Assembly: GCF_000716875.1 (NCBI RefSeq) | Contig: NZ_JNWQ01000004.1 | Coordinates: 69,712 to 133,711 of the forward strand | Direction of reading: 5' to 3' | Length of the DNA stretch: 64,000 nt | From: Streptomyces novaecaesareae | Lineage (GTDB): Bacteria; Actinomycetota; Actinomycetes; Streptomycetales; Streptomycetaceae | Shown here: positions 16,301-24,751 of the stretch, piece after piece | Numbering within the stretch: position 1 is the first letter of the stretch | Layout: each line of letters opens with the position of its first letter | The notes under the pieces: model-generated | Databases searched by the model: none | The model's input: the letters and a program-made list of their open reading frames with translations, nothing else | Told to the model about the DNA's origin: nothing | Position numbers and translations under genes: made by a program

Positions 16301-18232
16301 GGCGGCGGACAGTGCGTCCTGGCCCTGCTGCTCGGCGGCGGCGGTGATCTTCTCGGCCTCGGTACGGGCCCGGGCCAGGGTCTGCTCGGCCCGGCCCTGG
16401 GTCTCGGCGGCCTGCTCCTGGGCCTGCTCGCGCAGCCGCTCGACCTCGCCGGCCGCGCCCGCGCGCAGCTCGTCCGCGTCGGCCTTGGCCTTGGTGAGCA
16501 GCTCCTCGGCGTTCTTCGCCGACTCCTCGATCTGCAGCACGGCCTGGCGGCGGGCCTCGCCGCGGACGCGCTCGGCCTCGGCGGCGGACTGGGCGCGCAG
16601 CTCCTCGGCCTCGGCACGCAGCCGGGCCGCCTCGTCCTGCATCTGCTCGATCCGCTCGCGGATCGCGGCGGCGTCGTCCAGGGCGGCGTTCTGGGCCTGC
16701 TCGACCGCGGCCTGGGCCTGCTCGCGCAGCCGCTGCGCCTCGGCGGCGGCCTCGGCGCGGATGCGCTCGGCCTCGGCGGCGGCCTCGCTCCGGGCGGTCT
16801 CGGCGTCCTGGTTGGCCCGGCCGAGCACCTCCTCGGCGGTCTTGGCGGCCTTGGCGAGGTGGACGGTCGCGTCCTTGGCGCCGGCCGCCCGGCCCTCCTC
16901 CTCGGCCTGGCCGCGCAGCCGCTGCGCCTCCGCCTCGGCCTGCGCCCGCAGCCCGGCCACGTCCCGCTCGGCCTGGGCGCGCAGCTCGGCGATCGCGGCC
17001 TCGGCCTCGGCGCGCAGCTCGGCGGCGACCGACTCGGCGGTGGCCCGCAGCCGCTCGCTCTCCTCGGCGGCGGCGGCCTTGGCGGCGTCCGCCTCGGCCT
17101 GCTTGGTGGCGGCCTCGGTGCGTACGGCCCGGGCCTCGGCGCGGATCGCCTCGGCCTCCTTGGTGGCCTGGGCCACCATCCGGGCCACCTCGGCCCGGGC
17201 GGTCTGCGAGCGCTGCTCGTTGGCGGCCTCGCCGTCGGCGACCTTGCGCTCGGCGGCGGCCTCGGCGTCGGCCTGGAGCTGCTCGGCGGCCTGCTCGGCC
17301 TGCGCGCGCAGGGCGGCGGCCTCGTGGCGGGTGCGCTCGGCCTCGGCGATCGCCTCGGCGCGCAGCCGCTCTATCTCGGCCTTGGCGGCGGCGAGCTGCT
17401 GCTCGGCCCTGGCCTGTTCGACGGCGGCCTGCTCCTTGAGCCGGCCGATCTCGGCGTGCGCGACGGTCAGCTGCTGTTCGGCGGCGACATGCGCGGCGGC
17501 CAGCTCCTGCTGGGCCTGGCCGCGGGCGGCGTCCACGTCCGCGGCGGCCTGGGCGCCGGCCTGCTGGGCCTGCTCGGAGGCGGCGCGCAGCAGGCGCTCG
17601 GCGTCGCTCTGGGCGCGCTGGAGCGCAGCCTCGGCGGCGGCGTGGGCCTCGCCGCGGGCGGCGTCCACGTCGGCGGCGGTCTGGGCGCGGGCCTGGTCGG
17701 CGAGGGCGACGGCCTCCGCGCGGGCGGCGGCGACCATCCGCTCGGCCTCGACGCGGGCTTCCTGCAGCAGGCGCTGGGCCTCCTGCTCGGAGCCGGCCCG
17801 GGTCTGCTCCGCCCAGCCGTTGACGTGCTGCTCGGCGTTGCGGCGCAGCTCGGTGAGCTCGTCCTCCAGCTGGCGGCGGCGGGCGGTGAGCTCGGCCTCC
17901 AGCCGGGCGGTGCGCTCGGCGGCCTCGGCCATGATCCGCTGGGTGGCGGCCTGGGAGTCGCGCAGCTGGCGCTCGGCGTCGGCGCGCAGCTGCTGGGCCT
18001 GCATCTCGGCGGTGCGGAGCATCTGCTCGGCCTGGCCGGAGACGGCGTCGAAGGCGCGCGGCTGAGCGAGCATGCGACGGGACTCGTGCAGCTTCGCCCG
18101 CAGCACCTCCACCTGGTAGGCGAGGTCCTCGGCATGCTCGACTGCCTTGTCCCGCTCCTTCCGAGTCCGACCCATCTCGGCCTCGAACTGGGAGAGGTGA
18201 TCGTCAGCCTCGTAGCGGTCGTTGCCCCGCAC
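13373..18232 (-). CDS. scy: Scy, giant coiled-coil polarity scaffold
   Basis: This 1619-residue protein is coiled coil for nearly its whole length. In Streptomyces Scy marks and organises the growing tip (polarisome) together with DivIVA and FilP. The N-terminus (FEAEMGRTRKERDKAVEHAE, then LAYQVEVLRAKLHESRR) fits this family. The tail after about residue 1575 is short, basic and disordered. It is longer than I recall for S. coelicolor Scy (about 1300 residues). Part of the excess is an internal duplication of an 88-residue unit (residues ~777-835 and ~865-923 carry the clearest copies). The GTG at 18232 is chosen from the conserved MRG start. No clear ribosome site precedes it. A large antisense frame here is a composition artefact. 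Confidence 0.93.
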   Translation of the reverse strand: MRGNDRYEADDHLSQFEAEMGRTRKERDKAVEHAEDLAYQVEVLRAKLHESRRMLAQPRAFDAVSGQAEQMLRTAEMQAQQLRADAERQLRDSQAATQRIMAEAAERTARLEAELTARRRQLEDELTELRRNAEQHVNGWAEQTRAGSEQEAQRLLQEARVEAERMVAAARAEAVALADQARAQTAADVDAARGEAHAAAEAALQRAQSDAERLLRAASEQAQQAGAQAAADVDAARGQAQQELAAAHVAAEQQLTVAHAEIGRLKEQAAVEQARAEQQLAAAKAEIERLRAEAIAEAERTRHEAAALRAQAEQAAEQLQADAEAAAERKVADGEAANEQRSQTARAEVARMVAQATKEAEAIRAEARAVRTEAATKQAEADAAKAAAAEESERLRATAESVAAELRAEAEAAIAELRAQAERDVAGLRAQAEAEAQRLRGQAEEEGRAAGAKDATVHLAKAAKTAEEVLGRANQDAETARSEAAAEAERIRAEAAAEAQRLREQAQAAVEQAQNAALDDAAAIRERIEQMQDEAARLRAEAEELRAQSAAEAERVRGEARRQAVLQIEESAKNAEELLTKAKADADELRAGAAGEVERLREQAQEQAAETQGRAEQTLARARTEAEKITAAAEQQGQDALSAAKAAAAENRTAAERETAELRREATEFDQRVRAEANAAAEAVTADAQAGANAVRDAAVADADRVRAEADTEAARTRAEAEAVADALREESRREREDAATGLNRERAETAEQLAAAQAAREQAEQAAAELTEHTAAETAQQREAAEAYADRVRTEAEQHAADLTERTTADTTEQRETADRHATEVRQAADAYATELRAEAEQAAAELTERTAAETAEQRALARRETAQQREAAEAYADRVRTEAEQHATELTERTTAETTEQRETAERHAAEVRQAADAYATEQHQAADELLERAEAGAEQRRAEAAKDAKAVREKAAAELALANEQAETVRAEAGRELSEARATADDIRAEAGAELEQAKADRAELIAAAKAEGAELIAVAEEEAAEVRQSVAGMHEAAAEQIAGLKAAAEQEADEVRAAAEQAAAEVRELADRETAEQRELADRETAEQRAAAEAYAAEVRDLADRETAEQRELADRETTEQRTAADAYSADLRARTEAETTALREQTELELAADREAAEAELDRRRAEALAYDEQLRADAEAELRAAQEAAEQLRAEAQAQAARTVADAEAQGARTVADAEELAAGLRAEAEEYALATRTLADEYDSATHARANAFDAETREAAEQFDKATRDQANSVLEKAFADAEALGEDAQTTALATTAAAEEQADAMVAAARKEADRLVAAGEAAGQAEVEKGRSDADTLLAEARRDATAIRERAEELRERTDAEVEALHERARKENAAAMKSAGERVDALVTAAQEQLTEAEEQAVATVAEAEDRAAALVAAAEDRASELTSEASAEASKVRLSAVRKAEGLLKEAETKLATSTDRAESLIEKAEAKLQSSEAEAEERLDKASAEAEKRLRDADRSADEQVELAKAEAERLLAEAKAEAKRVTDEGRRELDELVRRRKDINTEISRVQDVLSALEAFEAPSPVAQVNGGSSNKKDGGAKAGAGVGSPRSGGNRSKSSPPD
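15464..15904. repeat. Internal tandem repeat in scy, 264-bp period
   Basis: About 177 bp at 15464-15640 recur at 15728-15904 with only scattered differences, an offset of exactly 264 bp or 88 codons. The encoded unit includes EAYADRVRTEAEQHA, ERTTAETTEQRETAERH and AAEVRQAADAYATE. The frame and heptad phase are kept. Confidence 0.85.
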
Positions 18233-18742
18233 TCCGCGGTCCCATCCATCTCCTGGTCGCGTCCTCGACCCGGCCGGTCCAGGGCTCCCGTTTCCCGGGG
18301 GCCGGTCCGACTGGTCCTTGCATCCACGGCTCCCGGACGCCCCCTGCCAAGCCGGGGCCGCCCGCCGCGGTCGTCGGAATCCGGGGCGTAGGAGCGCGGG
18401 GGTACCGCGTTCCCCCGTCCGAGTGGACTCCTGGGCGAACTCTTGCCTTGTGGAGAATGGTGACAGATCCGTCTAGCGACTGTTCAGCCGTGCCCGCGTA
18501 ATGGACTCCCCTTGCGACGGGCCGACCGCCGGAGGGCGGGCAGGCCTGTCTTCGGCCGTGCCCGTCGCCTCCGTCCCCCGGAGTCTTCGCGCACTTGGGC
18601 ATTGTAGTGGGAGCGCACTGTGGGGGAATGGCCGCAGGGGGGTTTTCCGGCTGTCCCGGCCAGGTTACTGACGGGTCATGACCGACGGGCCGTCGGGCGC
18701 CGCCGGGGCGGGCGGCACCCTGGGGCCGGTCCTGGGGGCGAT
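18233..18742. other. Gene-free stretch upstream of scy
   Basis: These 510 bp separate the epimerase stop from the scy start. I find no convincing ORF, terminator or consensus promoter. Its size suggests scy has its own promoter and is not read from the epimerase gene. Confidence 0.5.
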
Positions 18743-19225
18743 TCAGTGCTCCTCGTCGGCGCTCTGCGCGGCCTCGTGGGCGTCGTGCTCGGCGTCGTGG
18801 GCGCCCTGCGCGGAGGTGACCAGCTCGGTCAGCACGCCGCCGCAGTCCTTCGGGTGCAGGAACGTGATCCGCGAACCCATCGAGCCGATCCGCGGCTCGT
18901 CGTACAGGACCCGGATGCCCTTGGCGCGGATGGCCTCGGCGTCGCCGTCCACGTCCGCGGTGCCGAAGGCGATGTGGTGCACGCCCTCGCCGTTCTTCGC
19001 CAGCCACTTGGCGACGGTGGAGTCCGGCCGGGTCGGCTCCAGCAGCTGGAGGTAGGAGGCGCCGCCGTCGTCCGTGCCGTTGATCCGGAGCATGGCCTCG
19101 CGGATGCCCTGCTCCTCGTTGACCTCGGAGTGGAAGACCTCGAAGCCGTAGGTGGCGCGGTAGAACTCGACCGTCTTGTCGAGGTCTCGGCAGGCGATGC
19201 CGATGTGGTCGATACGGGTCAGCAC
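18743..19225 (-). CDS. mce: Methylmalonyl-CoA epimerase
   Basis: This 160-residue VOC-fold enzyme interconverts (2R)- and (2S)-methylmalonyl-CoA. The two beta-alpha-beta-beta-beta modules carry the metal ligands: His in RIDHIGIACRD, Gln in SYLQLLEP, His in GEGVHHIAFGT and Glu in GVLTELVT. The ending is an unusual His/Asp/Glu-rich tail (AHDAEHDAHEAAQSADEEH) that may bind metal or be disordered. The GTG at 19225 has a GGAGG ribosome site. An ATG at 19330 would add a 35-residue non-homologous leader. It is divergent from the thiolase gene. Together with MeaB and the mutase IcmA, it belongs to the acyl-CoA rearrangement pathways. Confidence 0.95.
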   Translation of the reverse strand: MLTRIDHIGIACRDLDKTVEFYRATYGFEVFHSEVNEEQGIREAMLRINGTDDGGASYLQLLEPTRPDSTVAKWLAKNGEGVHHIAFGTADVDGDAEAIRAKGIRVLYDEPRIGSMGSRITFLHPKDCGGVLTELVTSAQGAHDAEHDAHEAAQSADEEH

Positions 19226-19293
19226 GGCGACCTCCGGGAATCGGGATGAGGGTGGCACCAGTGCAGCGCATGGCCCGCGGCGGACGCCAGCTA

Positions 19294-19323
19294 CCGTACG
19301 TGCGAGCCTGCTCACACGTACGG
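19294..19323. promoter_or_regulatory. Inverted repeat between mce and the thiolase gene
   Basis: CCGTACGTG (19294-19302) and CACGTACGG (19315-19323) form a perfect 9-bp inverted repeat with a 12-nt centre. It lies 69 bp upstream of the mce start and 146 bp upstream of the thiolase start. It could be an operator shared by the divergent genes. Confidence 0.4.
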
Positions 19324-19468
19324 GGTTCACCCGGACCGCGTCGGCGCGGTGTTGACTGGATGGTGCCAGTGCGCTCGATCACACCGTCGCTCCGGTGACG
19401 GGCGGGTAACAGGTCAGTACATTGAGCGGCATCCTCACCTGGCCACGACGTGCGAAGGGGCTCGTCCC

Positions 19469-20662
19469 ATGACCAACACCACCTCTGTGATCGTCGCCGG
19501 TGCGCGGACCCCGATGGGCCGCCTGCTCGGTTCCCTCAAGGGCTTCTCCGGCGCAGAGCTCGGCGGCGTCGCCATCAAGGCGGCCCTGGAGCGGGCCGGC
19601 ATCACCGGGGACCAGGTCCAGTACGTGATCATGGGCCAGGTGCTGCAGGCCGGTGCCGGCCAGATCCCGGCCCGCCAGGCCGCCGTCAAGGCCGGCATCC
19701 CGATGAACGTCCCGGCGCTGACCGTCAACAAGGTCTGCCTCTCCGGCCTGGACGCCATCGCGCTGGCCGACCAGCTGATCCGCGCCGGCGAGTTCGACAT
19801 CGTGGTGGCCGGCGGCCAGGAGTCGATGACCAACGCCCCGCACCTGCTGCCCAAGTCCCGCGAGGGCTTCAAGTACGGCGCGATCGGGATGCTGGACGCC
19901 ATGGCGTACGACGGCCTCACCGACGCCTACGAGAACATCCCGATGGGCGAGTCCACCGACAAGCACAACACCCGCCTGGGCATCCCGCGCGAGGCGCAGG
20001 ACGAGATCGCCGCCGTCTCCCACCAGCGGGCCGCCAAGGCGCAGGCCGACGGCGTCTTCGAGGCCGAGATCGTCCCCGTCGCCATCCCGCAGCGCAAGGG
20101 CGAGCCCGTCCTGTTCAGCCAGGACGAGGGCATCCGCGCGGACACCACCGTCGAGGGCCTGGCCAAGCTGCGCCCGGCCTTCACCAAGGACGGCACGATC
20201 ACCGCCGGCACCTCCTCGCAGATCTCCGACGGCGCCGCCGCGGTGGTCGTGATGAGCAAGGCCAAGGCCGAGGAACTGGGCCTGACCTGGCTCGCCGAGA
20301 TCGGCGCGCACGGCAACGTGGCCGGCCCGGACAACTCGCTGCAGTCGCAGCCGTCCAACGCGATCAAGCACGCGCTGGGCAAGGAGGGCCTGGAGGTCTC
20401 CGACCTCGACCTGATCGAGATCAACGAGGCGTTCGCCGCCGTCGCCTACCAGTCGATCAAGGACCTGGGCGTCTCCTCGGACATCGTCAACGTCAACGGC
20501 GGCGCGATCGCGCTCGGCCACCCGATCGGCATGTCCGGCGCCCGCGTGGTGCTGAGCCTGGCGCTGGAGCTGCAGCGCCGCGGCGGCGGCGTCGGCGCGG
20601 CCGCGCTGTGCGGCGGCGGCGGCCAGGGCGACGCGCTCATCGTGCGCGTCCCGAAGGCCTGA
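19469..20662 (+). CDS. Acetyl-CoA C-acetyltransferase (thiolase)
   Basis: This 397-residue thiolase condenses two acetyl-CoA to acetoacetyl-CoA or does the reverse. The nucleophilic Cys90 is in [13 protein letters not shown]. The His is in [17 protein letters not shown] and the second catalytic Cys is in [27 protein letters not shown] is the usual thiolase loop. The ATG at 19469 is preceded by GAAGGGG and opens directly onto the family start [12 protein letters not shown]. The longer frame from 19349 is not used. It is followed by a perfect hairpin and then meaB. It probably supplies the 3-hydroxybutyryl-CoA dehydrogenase encoded at 1695. Confidence 0.95.
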   Translation: MTNTTSVIVAGARTPMGRLLGSLKGFSGAELGGVAIKAALERAGITGDQVQYVIMGQVLQAGAGQIPARQAAVKAGIPMNVPALTVNKVCLSGLDAIALADQLIRAGEFDIVVAGGQESMTNAPHLLPKSREGFKYGAIGMLDAMAYDGLTDAYENIPMGESTDKHNTRLGIPREAQDEIAAVSHQRAAKAQADGVFEAEIVPVAIPQRKGEPVLFSQDEGIRADTTVEGLAKLRPAFTKDGTITAGTSSQISDGAAAVVVMSKAKAEELGLTWLAEIGAHGNVAGPDNSLQSQPSNAIKHALGKEGLEVSDLDLIEINEAFAAVAYQSIKDLGVSSDIVNVNGGAIALGHPIGMSGARVVLSLALELQRRGGGVGAAALCGGGGQGDALIVRVPKA

Positions 20663-20679
20663 TCGCTGATCTGATCTTC

Positions 20680-20714
20680 GGGGCTGCGGACCGCCACAAG
20701 CGGTCCGCAGCCCC
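20680..20714 (+). terminator. Hairpin between the thiolase gene and meaB
   Basis: A perfect 15-bp stem (20680-20694 with 20700-20714) has a CACAA loop. It lies 18 nt after the thiolase stop and 30 nt before meaB. It is a terminator or a read-through attenuator, because no obvious meaB promoter lies between. Confidence 0.8.
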
Positions 20715-20744
20715 TTCGGCGTACCCATACGCGAGGAGCTCCTG

Positions 20745-21701
20745 ATGATCGATGTCGCCACGCTGGTCGAGCAGGCCCGGGAGGGCCGGCCGCGGGCCGT
20801 CGCCCGGCTGATCACGCTGGTCGAGAACGCCGCCCCGCAGCTGCGGGAGGCGATGGCCGCGCTCGCGCCGTACACCGGTCAGGCCTACACGGTGGGGCTG
20901 ACCGGCTCGCCCGGGGTCGGCAAGTCCACCTCCACCTCGGCGCTGGTCTCCGCCTACCGGCGGCTCGGCAAGCGGGTCGGCGTCCTGGCCGTCGACCCGT
21001 CCTCGCCGTTCTCCGGCGGCGCGCTGCTGGGCGACCGGGTCCGGATGCAGGACCACGCCACCGACCCCGAGGTGTTCATCCGCTCGATGGCCACCCGGGG
21101 CCACCTCGGCGGGCTCTCCTGGGCGGCGCCGCAGGCACTGCGGGTGCTGGACGCGGCCGGCTGCGAGGTGATCCTGGTCGAGACCGTCGGCGTCGGGCAG
21201 TCCGAGGTCGAGGTCGCCGCCCAGGCCGACACCACCGTGGTGCTGCTGGCCCCCGGGATGGGCGACGGCATCCAGGCCGCCAAGGCCGGGATCCTGGAGA
21301 TCGGCGACGTCTTCGTGGTCAACAAGGCGGACCGGGACGGCGCCGACGCCACCGCGCGGGAACTCAACCACATGCTGGGCCTCGGCGAGGCCCGCGAGGC
21401 GGGGGACTGGCGCCCGCCGATCGTGAAGACCGTCGCGGCCCGCGGCGAGGGCGTGGACGAGGTGGTCGAGGCGCTGGAGAAGCACCGCGCCTGGCTGGAG
21501 GAGCACGGCGAGCTCGCGGTGCGCCGCCGCCGCCGGGCCGCCGAGGAGATCGAGGCGATCGCACTGGCCGAGCTGCGCGCCCGGATCGGCGACCTGCGCG
21601 GGGACCGGCACCTGGCCGCCCTGGCCGAGCGGGTGGCCGGCGGCGAGCTGGACCCGTACGGCGCGGCCGACGAACTGGTCGCGGGCCTCACCCGGGGCTG
21701 A
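20745..21701 (+). CDS. meaB: MeaB, GTPase chaperone of B12-dependent mutases
   Basis: This 318-residue G3E-type GTPase protects and reactivates adenosylcobalamin-dependent acyl-CoA mutases. G1 is [14 protein letters not shown] (P-loop residues 54-62). Switch regions follow in [21 protein letters not shown]3-like [10 protein letters not shown] and G4 NKADRDGAD are present. The C-terminal part (about 260-318) is the helical dimerisation arm. The ATG at 20745 has GAGGAG at 20732-20737. Its likely clients are IcmA (32363) or methylmalonyl-CoA mutase encoded elsewhere. The gene sits with thiolase and epimerase, consistent with this pathway. Confidence 0.95.
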   Translation: MIDVATLVEQAREGRPRAVARLITLVENAAPQLREAMAALAPYTGQAYTVGLTGSPGVGKSTSTSALVSAYRRLGKRVGVLAVDPSSPFSGGALLGDRVRMQDHATDPEVFIRSMATRGHLGGLSWAAPQALRVLDAAGCEVILVETVGVGQSEVEVAAQADTTVVLLAPGMGDGIQAAKAGILEIGDVFVVNKADRDGADATARELNHMLGLGEAREAGDWRPPIVKTVAARGEGVDEVVEALEKHRAWLEEHGELAVRRRRRAAEEIEAIALAELRARIGDLRGDRHLAALAERVAGGELDPYGAADELVAGLTRG

Positions 21702-21721
21702 GCGGCCGGCAGTGCCCAGCG

Positions 21722-21758
21722 TTGCGCAGGAAGTCGGCCGGACCGACTTCCTGCGCAA
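21722..21758 (+). terminator. Strong terminator after meaB
   Basis: A perfect 16-bp stem (21722-21737 with 21743-21758) has a CCGGA loop, 20 nt after the stop. Confidence 0.85.
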
Positions 21759-21894
21759 GCGCCTCCCGTCCAAGTTGGTCCGACTGGTCGGACCTTCCGG
21801 TGGGTCGTGCCGGGACGACCCCCGGCGGCGGCAGGACCGAGGTTATGAATGCGTCACCTGACCATCCGTGAGCATCAACCTCAGGAGCCACCCG

Positions 21895-22401
21895 ATGCGC
21901 CCCATCAGAGCAGCTTGTCTCGGCACGGCCAGTGCGCTGGTCACCCTTCTCGCCTGCGCCCCTGTCGCGGCTGCTGCGGCAGACAACGATTCCACCCACG
22001 CCAAGGGCAGGGACCGGGTCATCACACTCATCGGCCGGCTCGCGCAGCAGACGCGTTTCCCCGTCAATCCCGGCGGCGCCCCGGCCCAGGGTGATCGGAC
22101 CGTCTTCCGCTCGATCCTCTTCGACCAGGCCGACAACAGGGTCGGCGAGACCGACGGCACCTGCACCACCACCACCGTCGACAACGGCGGAGCGGAGGAG
22201 TGCGTCGTGACCTACAACCTCCCGGGCGGCCAGCTCGCCGTGCAGGGGATGGTCTTCGGCATTCTCAACCCGGGCCCTCCCCCGTCGTTCGACAACGGGA
22301 TCACCGGTGGTACCGGGGCATTCGACCGGGCCCGTGGCTCGGTCCACGCCGACACGATCGCTCCGGGCACGAGGCGCTTCACGATCGACCTCGACCGCTG
22401 A
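21895..22401 (+). CDS. Secreted allene-oxide-cyclase-barrel-like protein
   Basis: This 168-residue protein has a signal peptide (basic MRPIRAA, then LGTASALVTLLACAPVAAAAA, cleavage probably near residue 32). The mature part looks like the AOC/dirigent-type beta barrel: GDRTVFRSILFDQADNRVGE, GQLAVQGMVFG, and the typical ending GGTGAFDRARGSVHADTIAP. Two Cys in the mature part (DGTCTTTT and EECVVTY) may form a disulphide. The ATG at 21895 has AGGAG 8 nt upstream. An earlier ATG at 21868 would precede the ribosome site. The substrate is unknown, and barrels of this type may bind rather than convert hydrophobic ligands. It is monocistronic and has its own terminator. Confidence 0.85.
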   Translation: MRPIRAACLGTASALVTLLACAPVAAAAADNDSTHAKGRDRVITLIGRLAQQTRFPVNPGGAPAQGDRTVFRSILFDQADNRVGETDGTCTTTTVDNGGAEECVVTYNLPGGQLAVQGMVFGILNPGPPPSFDNGITGGTGAFDRARGSVHADTIAPGTRRFTIDLDR

Positions 22402-22420
22402 CCGGTCCCGCGCTGCTTCC

Positions 22421-22449
22421 GGCGGCCCCGCCAACTCGGCGGGGCCGCC
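22421..22449. terminator. Bidirectional terminator
   Basis: A perfect 12-bp stem GGCGGCCCCGCC/GGCGGGGCCGCC has an AACTC loop. It lies between the convergent secreted-protein gene and the MarR gene. Confidence 0.85.
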
Positions 22450-22486
22450 GTCGCGTCACGTTCTCCGCGGTGAGGGGCCGCAGCGG

Positions 22487-23014
22487 CTACGGCTTGCCGC
22501 GGAGGCCGCGGAGGTGGTCGGCGATGGGGGAGAGGGCGTCGAACATGGCGTCGAGCTGGTCCGGGGTGAAGCGGTCGATGAAGTGCGCCCGGACGCTGCG
22601 TACGTGGTCGGGGGCGACGCGCTGCATCGTCTCCCAGCCCTGTTCGGTGAGGTGGGCGAAGAGGCCGCGGCGGTCGCCGGGGCACTCCTGGCGCAGGACC
22701 AGGCCGGCGGTCTCCATCCGGGTGATCTGGTGCGAGAGCCGGCTCTTCGACTGCAGGGTGGCGGTCGCGAGGTCGGTCATGCGCATCCGGCGGTCGGCGG
22801 CCTCGGAGAGGACGACCAGGATCTCGTAGTCGTTGATCGCCAGGTTGTGGGGCTGGAGTTCGCGGCCGAGCTGGTACTCCAGCAGCTTGGCGACCTCCAG
22901 ATGGGCGCGCCACATCCGCTGCTCCCTGGCGGTCAGCCAGGGAGTCTCCTCCTCGGGCTGCGGCGGAGGGTTGTCCGCAGTGTCGATCGTGTGCGTGTCC
23001 ATAGCACCCAGCAT
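22487..23014 (-). CDS. MarR-family transcriptional regulator
   Basis: This 175-residue regulator has a central winged helix. DYEILVVLSEAADRRMRMTDL leads into the recognition helix LQSKSRLSHQITRME, and the wing is RQECPGDRRGLFAHLTEQG. Helices at both ends mediate dimerisation. ATGs at 23014 and 23002 are both possible. The first lies close behind a TAAATC box, and neither has a good ribosome site. It is downstream of three AIM24 genes on the same strand. A perfect palindrome CTTGTACAAG sits in the short gap and may be its operator. The ligand is unknown, and it could regulate itself or nearby genes. Confidence 0.92.
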   Translation of the reverse strand: MLGAMDTHTIDTADNPPPQPEEETPWLTAREQRMWRAHLEVAKLLEYQLGRELQPHNLAINDYEILVVLSEAADRRMRMTDLATATLQSKSRLSHQITRMETAGLVLRQECPGDRRGLFAHLTEQGWETMQRVAPDHVRSVRAHFIDRFTPDQLDAMFDALSPIADHLRGLRGKP

Positions 23015-23019
23015 AGCCG

Positions 23020-23048
23020 ATTTAGTTCAATCTTGTACAAGTTTACAG
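23020..23048 (-). promoter_or_regulatory. Promoter/operator candidate for the MarR gene
   Basis: On the minus strand TGTAAA and TAAATC are 17 nt apart, a possible -35/-10 pair. The perfect palindrome CTTGTACAAG (23032-23041) lies in the spacer. The block directly follows the stop codon of the last AIM24 gene. Confidence 0.45.
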
Positions 23049-24101
23049 GCCGAAACGTCGGCCGAGGTCGCCCAGATTACCCAGGCCCGGCACGTTGGGG
23101 TTGCCACCGCCGTGCCCGGCCGAACCCGGCTGGGGCGGGACCCCGCCGACCGGGACGCCCGCCTCGGCGCCCACCACGCCGACCGAGCGCTCGGCCATCA
23201 GCTTCTCGCTGGACTGCAGCAGCACCTGGCCGGCGCCGATGAACTCGAACTGGTGCTCCTCGCCGGAGGCGCCGCCGATGCCGGTCAGCCGCCGCAGGCC
23301 GCCGATCAGCCCGTGCATGTAGTCGTGGTCGTAGTGGTGGCACGGCGCCGGGCAGTCCGCCCAGCCCACCAGCGCCTGCGGATCCACCCGGATCGGCGGC
23401 TCGACGAAGTGCACCGGCCCGTTGGAGGCGGCGACGAAGCGGCCGGTGCCGATCAGGGTCAGGAAGCCCGGGATGATCGACTGCTTGAGCCGCAGCGTCG
23501 GGTCGAAGGCGAGCAGGTTGCCGGAGCGGACGGTCAGGTTGCCGTCCTCCAGGTCGTAGGAGTTGAGGTCGAAGGCCCGGTCGGCCAGCAGCAGCTTGCC
23601 GCGCCCCTCGGCGACCACCCAGTCCGAGGCGTGCATCGGTGAGTTGAAGTGCTGCCCGAGCATCCGGTCGACCATCCCGGCGCCGACGCCCTTGAAGGTG
23701 ATGTCGCCGTAGTAGGCGACCATCTTGCCCTTCTGCAGGAAGTAGGACCCGTTCAGCTCAACCGAGAAGGAGTACGGGTTGACGTTGTCGTTGACCGGCA
23801 GGCTGTACACGTCGTGCACCACCGGGCCGGCGCCGCCGTGCGCGGCCGGCAGCGGGGCGACCGGGCCGCCGAACTGCTCCTGGGCGTACGGCTGTTGGTA
23901 CGGCTGCGGCGGCTGGTGCGGCTGCCCGGGCGGGGGCGGCGGATAGCCGCCCTGCGGGTACCCGCCCTGCTGCGGGTGACCGGGCTGCGGGTAGCCCGGC
24001 TGCGGGCCGTGGTTGGGCGGGGGCGGCGGCGGGACGGCGAAGCCGGGCTGGGTCGGCTGGTCGTGCGGGGAGCCGTACGGGGGCTGCGGCGGGTAGGACA
24101 T
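23043..24101 (-). CDS. AIM24-family protein with Pro/Gly/Gln-rich N-terminus
   Basis: This 352-residue protein is the third of three consecutive AIM24-domain proteins. Residues 1 to about 95 are low-complexity (repeats such as PQPGYPQPGHPQQGGYPQ), probably a flexible linker. The AIM24 beta-barrel follows (DNVNPYSFSVELNGSYFLQK, DWVVAEGRGKLLLADRAFDL, GTGRFVAASNGPVHFVEP). A glycine-rich ending, AGHGGGNPNVPGLGNLGDL, closes the protein. It lacks a signal peptide and membrane segment. The ATG overlaps the previous stop (TGATG), so translation is coupled. Bacterial AIM24/TerB-like proteins have no settled role. Confidence 0.9.
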   Translation of the reverse strand: MSYPPQPPYGSPHDQPTQPGFAVPPPPPPNHGPQPGYPQPGHPQQGGYPQGGYPPPPPGQPHQPPQPYQQPYAQEQFGGPVAPLPAAHGGAGPVVHDVYSLPVNDNVNPYSFSVELNGSYFLQKGKMVAYYGDITFKGVGAGMVDRMLGQHFNSPMHASDWVVAEGRGKLLLADRAFDLNSYDLEDGNLTVRSGNLLAFDPTLRLKQSIIPGFLTLIGTGRFVAASNGPVHFVEPPIRVDPQALVGWADCPAPCHHYDHDYMHGLIGGLRRLTGIGGASGEEHQFEFIGAGQVLLQSSEKLMAERSVGVVGAEAGVPVGGVPPQPGSAGHGGGNPNVPGLGNLGDLGRRFGL

Positions 24102-24751
24102 CAGAGCTTCTCCTCGCTCGCCTGGACGTACACCGCGCCCTGCCCGGACAGCTCCAGCTGGAACGCCTCGCCCGAGCCGCGGCCGATCATGTCGCGCCAA
24201 CCGACCGCGGCGGACAGCTTGTTGCGGACGTCGCCGCGGTGCGCCACGTACGCCTGCGGGTCGACGTGCACCGCCTGGCCGGGGACGATCGGCAGCTCGA
24301 AGACGCCGCCGTGGGCCATCACCGCGACCGAGCCGTGGCCCTCCAGCTTGGTGGTGAACAGGCCCTGGCCGGTGACCTGCCCGCGGACCATGCCCATCAC
24401 CCCGCCCTGCGAGCCCATGAACATGGTGGACTGCCGCAGCGTGCCCTCGAAGGCGAGCAGGCGGTCCGCCTCGACGTACAGGGTGTCGCCGAGCAGGTCG
24501 ATCACGTGGACGTGGTGGCCGCCGTGGCCGAACATGACCCGGCCCTGGCCCTCGACGGTCATCAGCGGGGTGTCCTCGTTGGCGACCCGCCGGCCGATCA
24601 TCGACATCACGCCGCCCTGGCCGCCGGTGATGTTCGGCGTGAAGCGGACGTCGCCGCTGTACGCGAGCATCGCGCCGCGCTGGCTGAACAGCCGCTGCCC
24701 GGGCACCACCTGGGCCTCGACCATCTTGCCGTTGATCTTCGTGAAGCCCAT
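24101..24751 (-). CDS. AIM24-family protein
   Basis: This 216-residue protein is almost entirely one AIM24 domain: GQRLFSQRGAMLAYSGDVRF, GGVMSMIGRRVANEDTPLM, VEGQGRVMFGHGGHHVHVID, GQGLFTTKLEGHGSVAVMA. The DPQAYVAHRGDV signature is shared with the neighbouring paralogues. It is the middle gene of the set, with TGATG overlaps on both sides, so the three proteins are probably made together and may form a complex. The repeated hydrophobic-glycine pattern predicts a beta-rich barrel. No catalytic residues are evident. Confidence 0.93.
   Translation of the reverse strand: MGFTKINGKMVEAQVVPGQRLFSQRGAMLAYSGDVRFTPNITGGQGGVMSMIGRRVANEDTPLMTVEGQGRVMFGHGGHHVHVIDLLGDTLYVEADRLLAFEGTLRQSTMFMGSQGGVMGMVRGQVTGQGLFTTKLEGHGSVAVMAHGGVFELPIVPGQAVHVDPQAYVAHRGDVRNKLSAAVGWRDMIGRGSGEAFQLELSGQGAVYVQASEEKL

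Noticed and set aside
14099..18391. Very long open frame (1430 codons) antisense to scy
   Set aside because: It mirrors the GC-biased Scy codons, is Gly/Leu/Ala-rich with no plausible fold, and has no ribosome site. It is a shadow.
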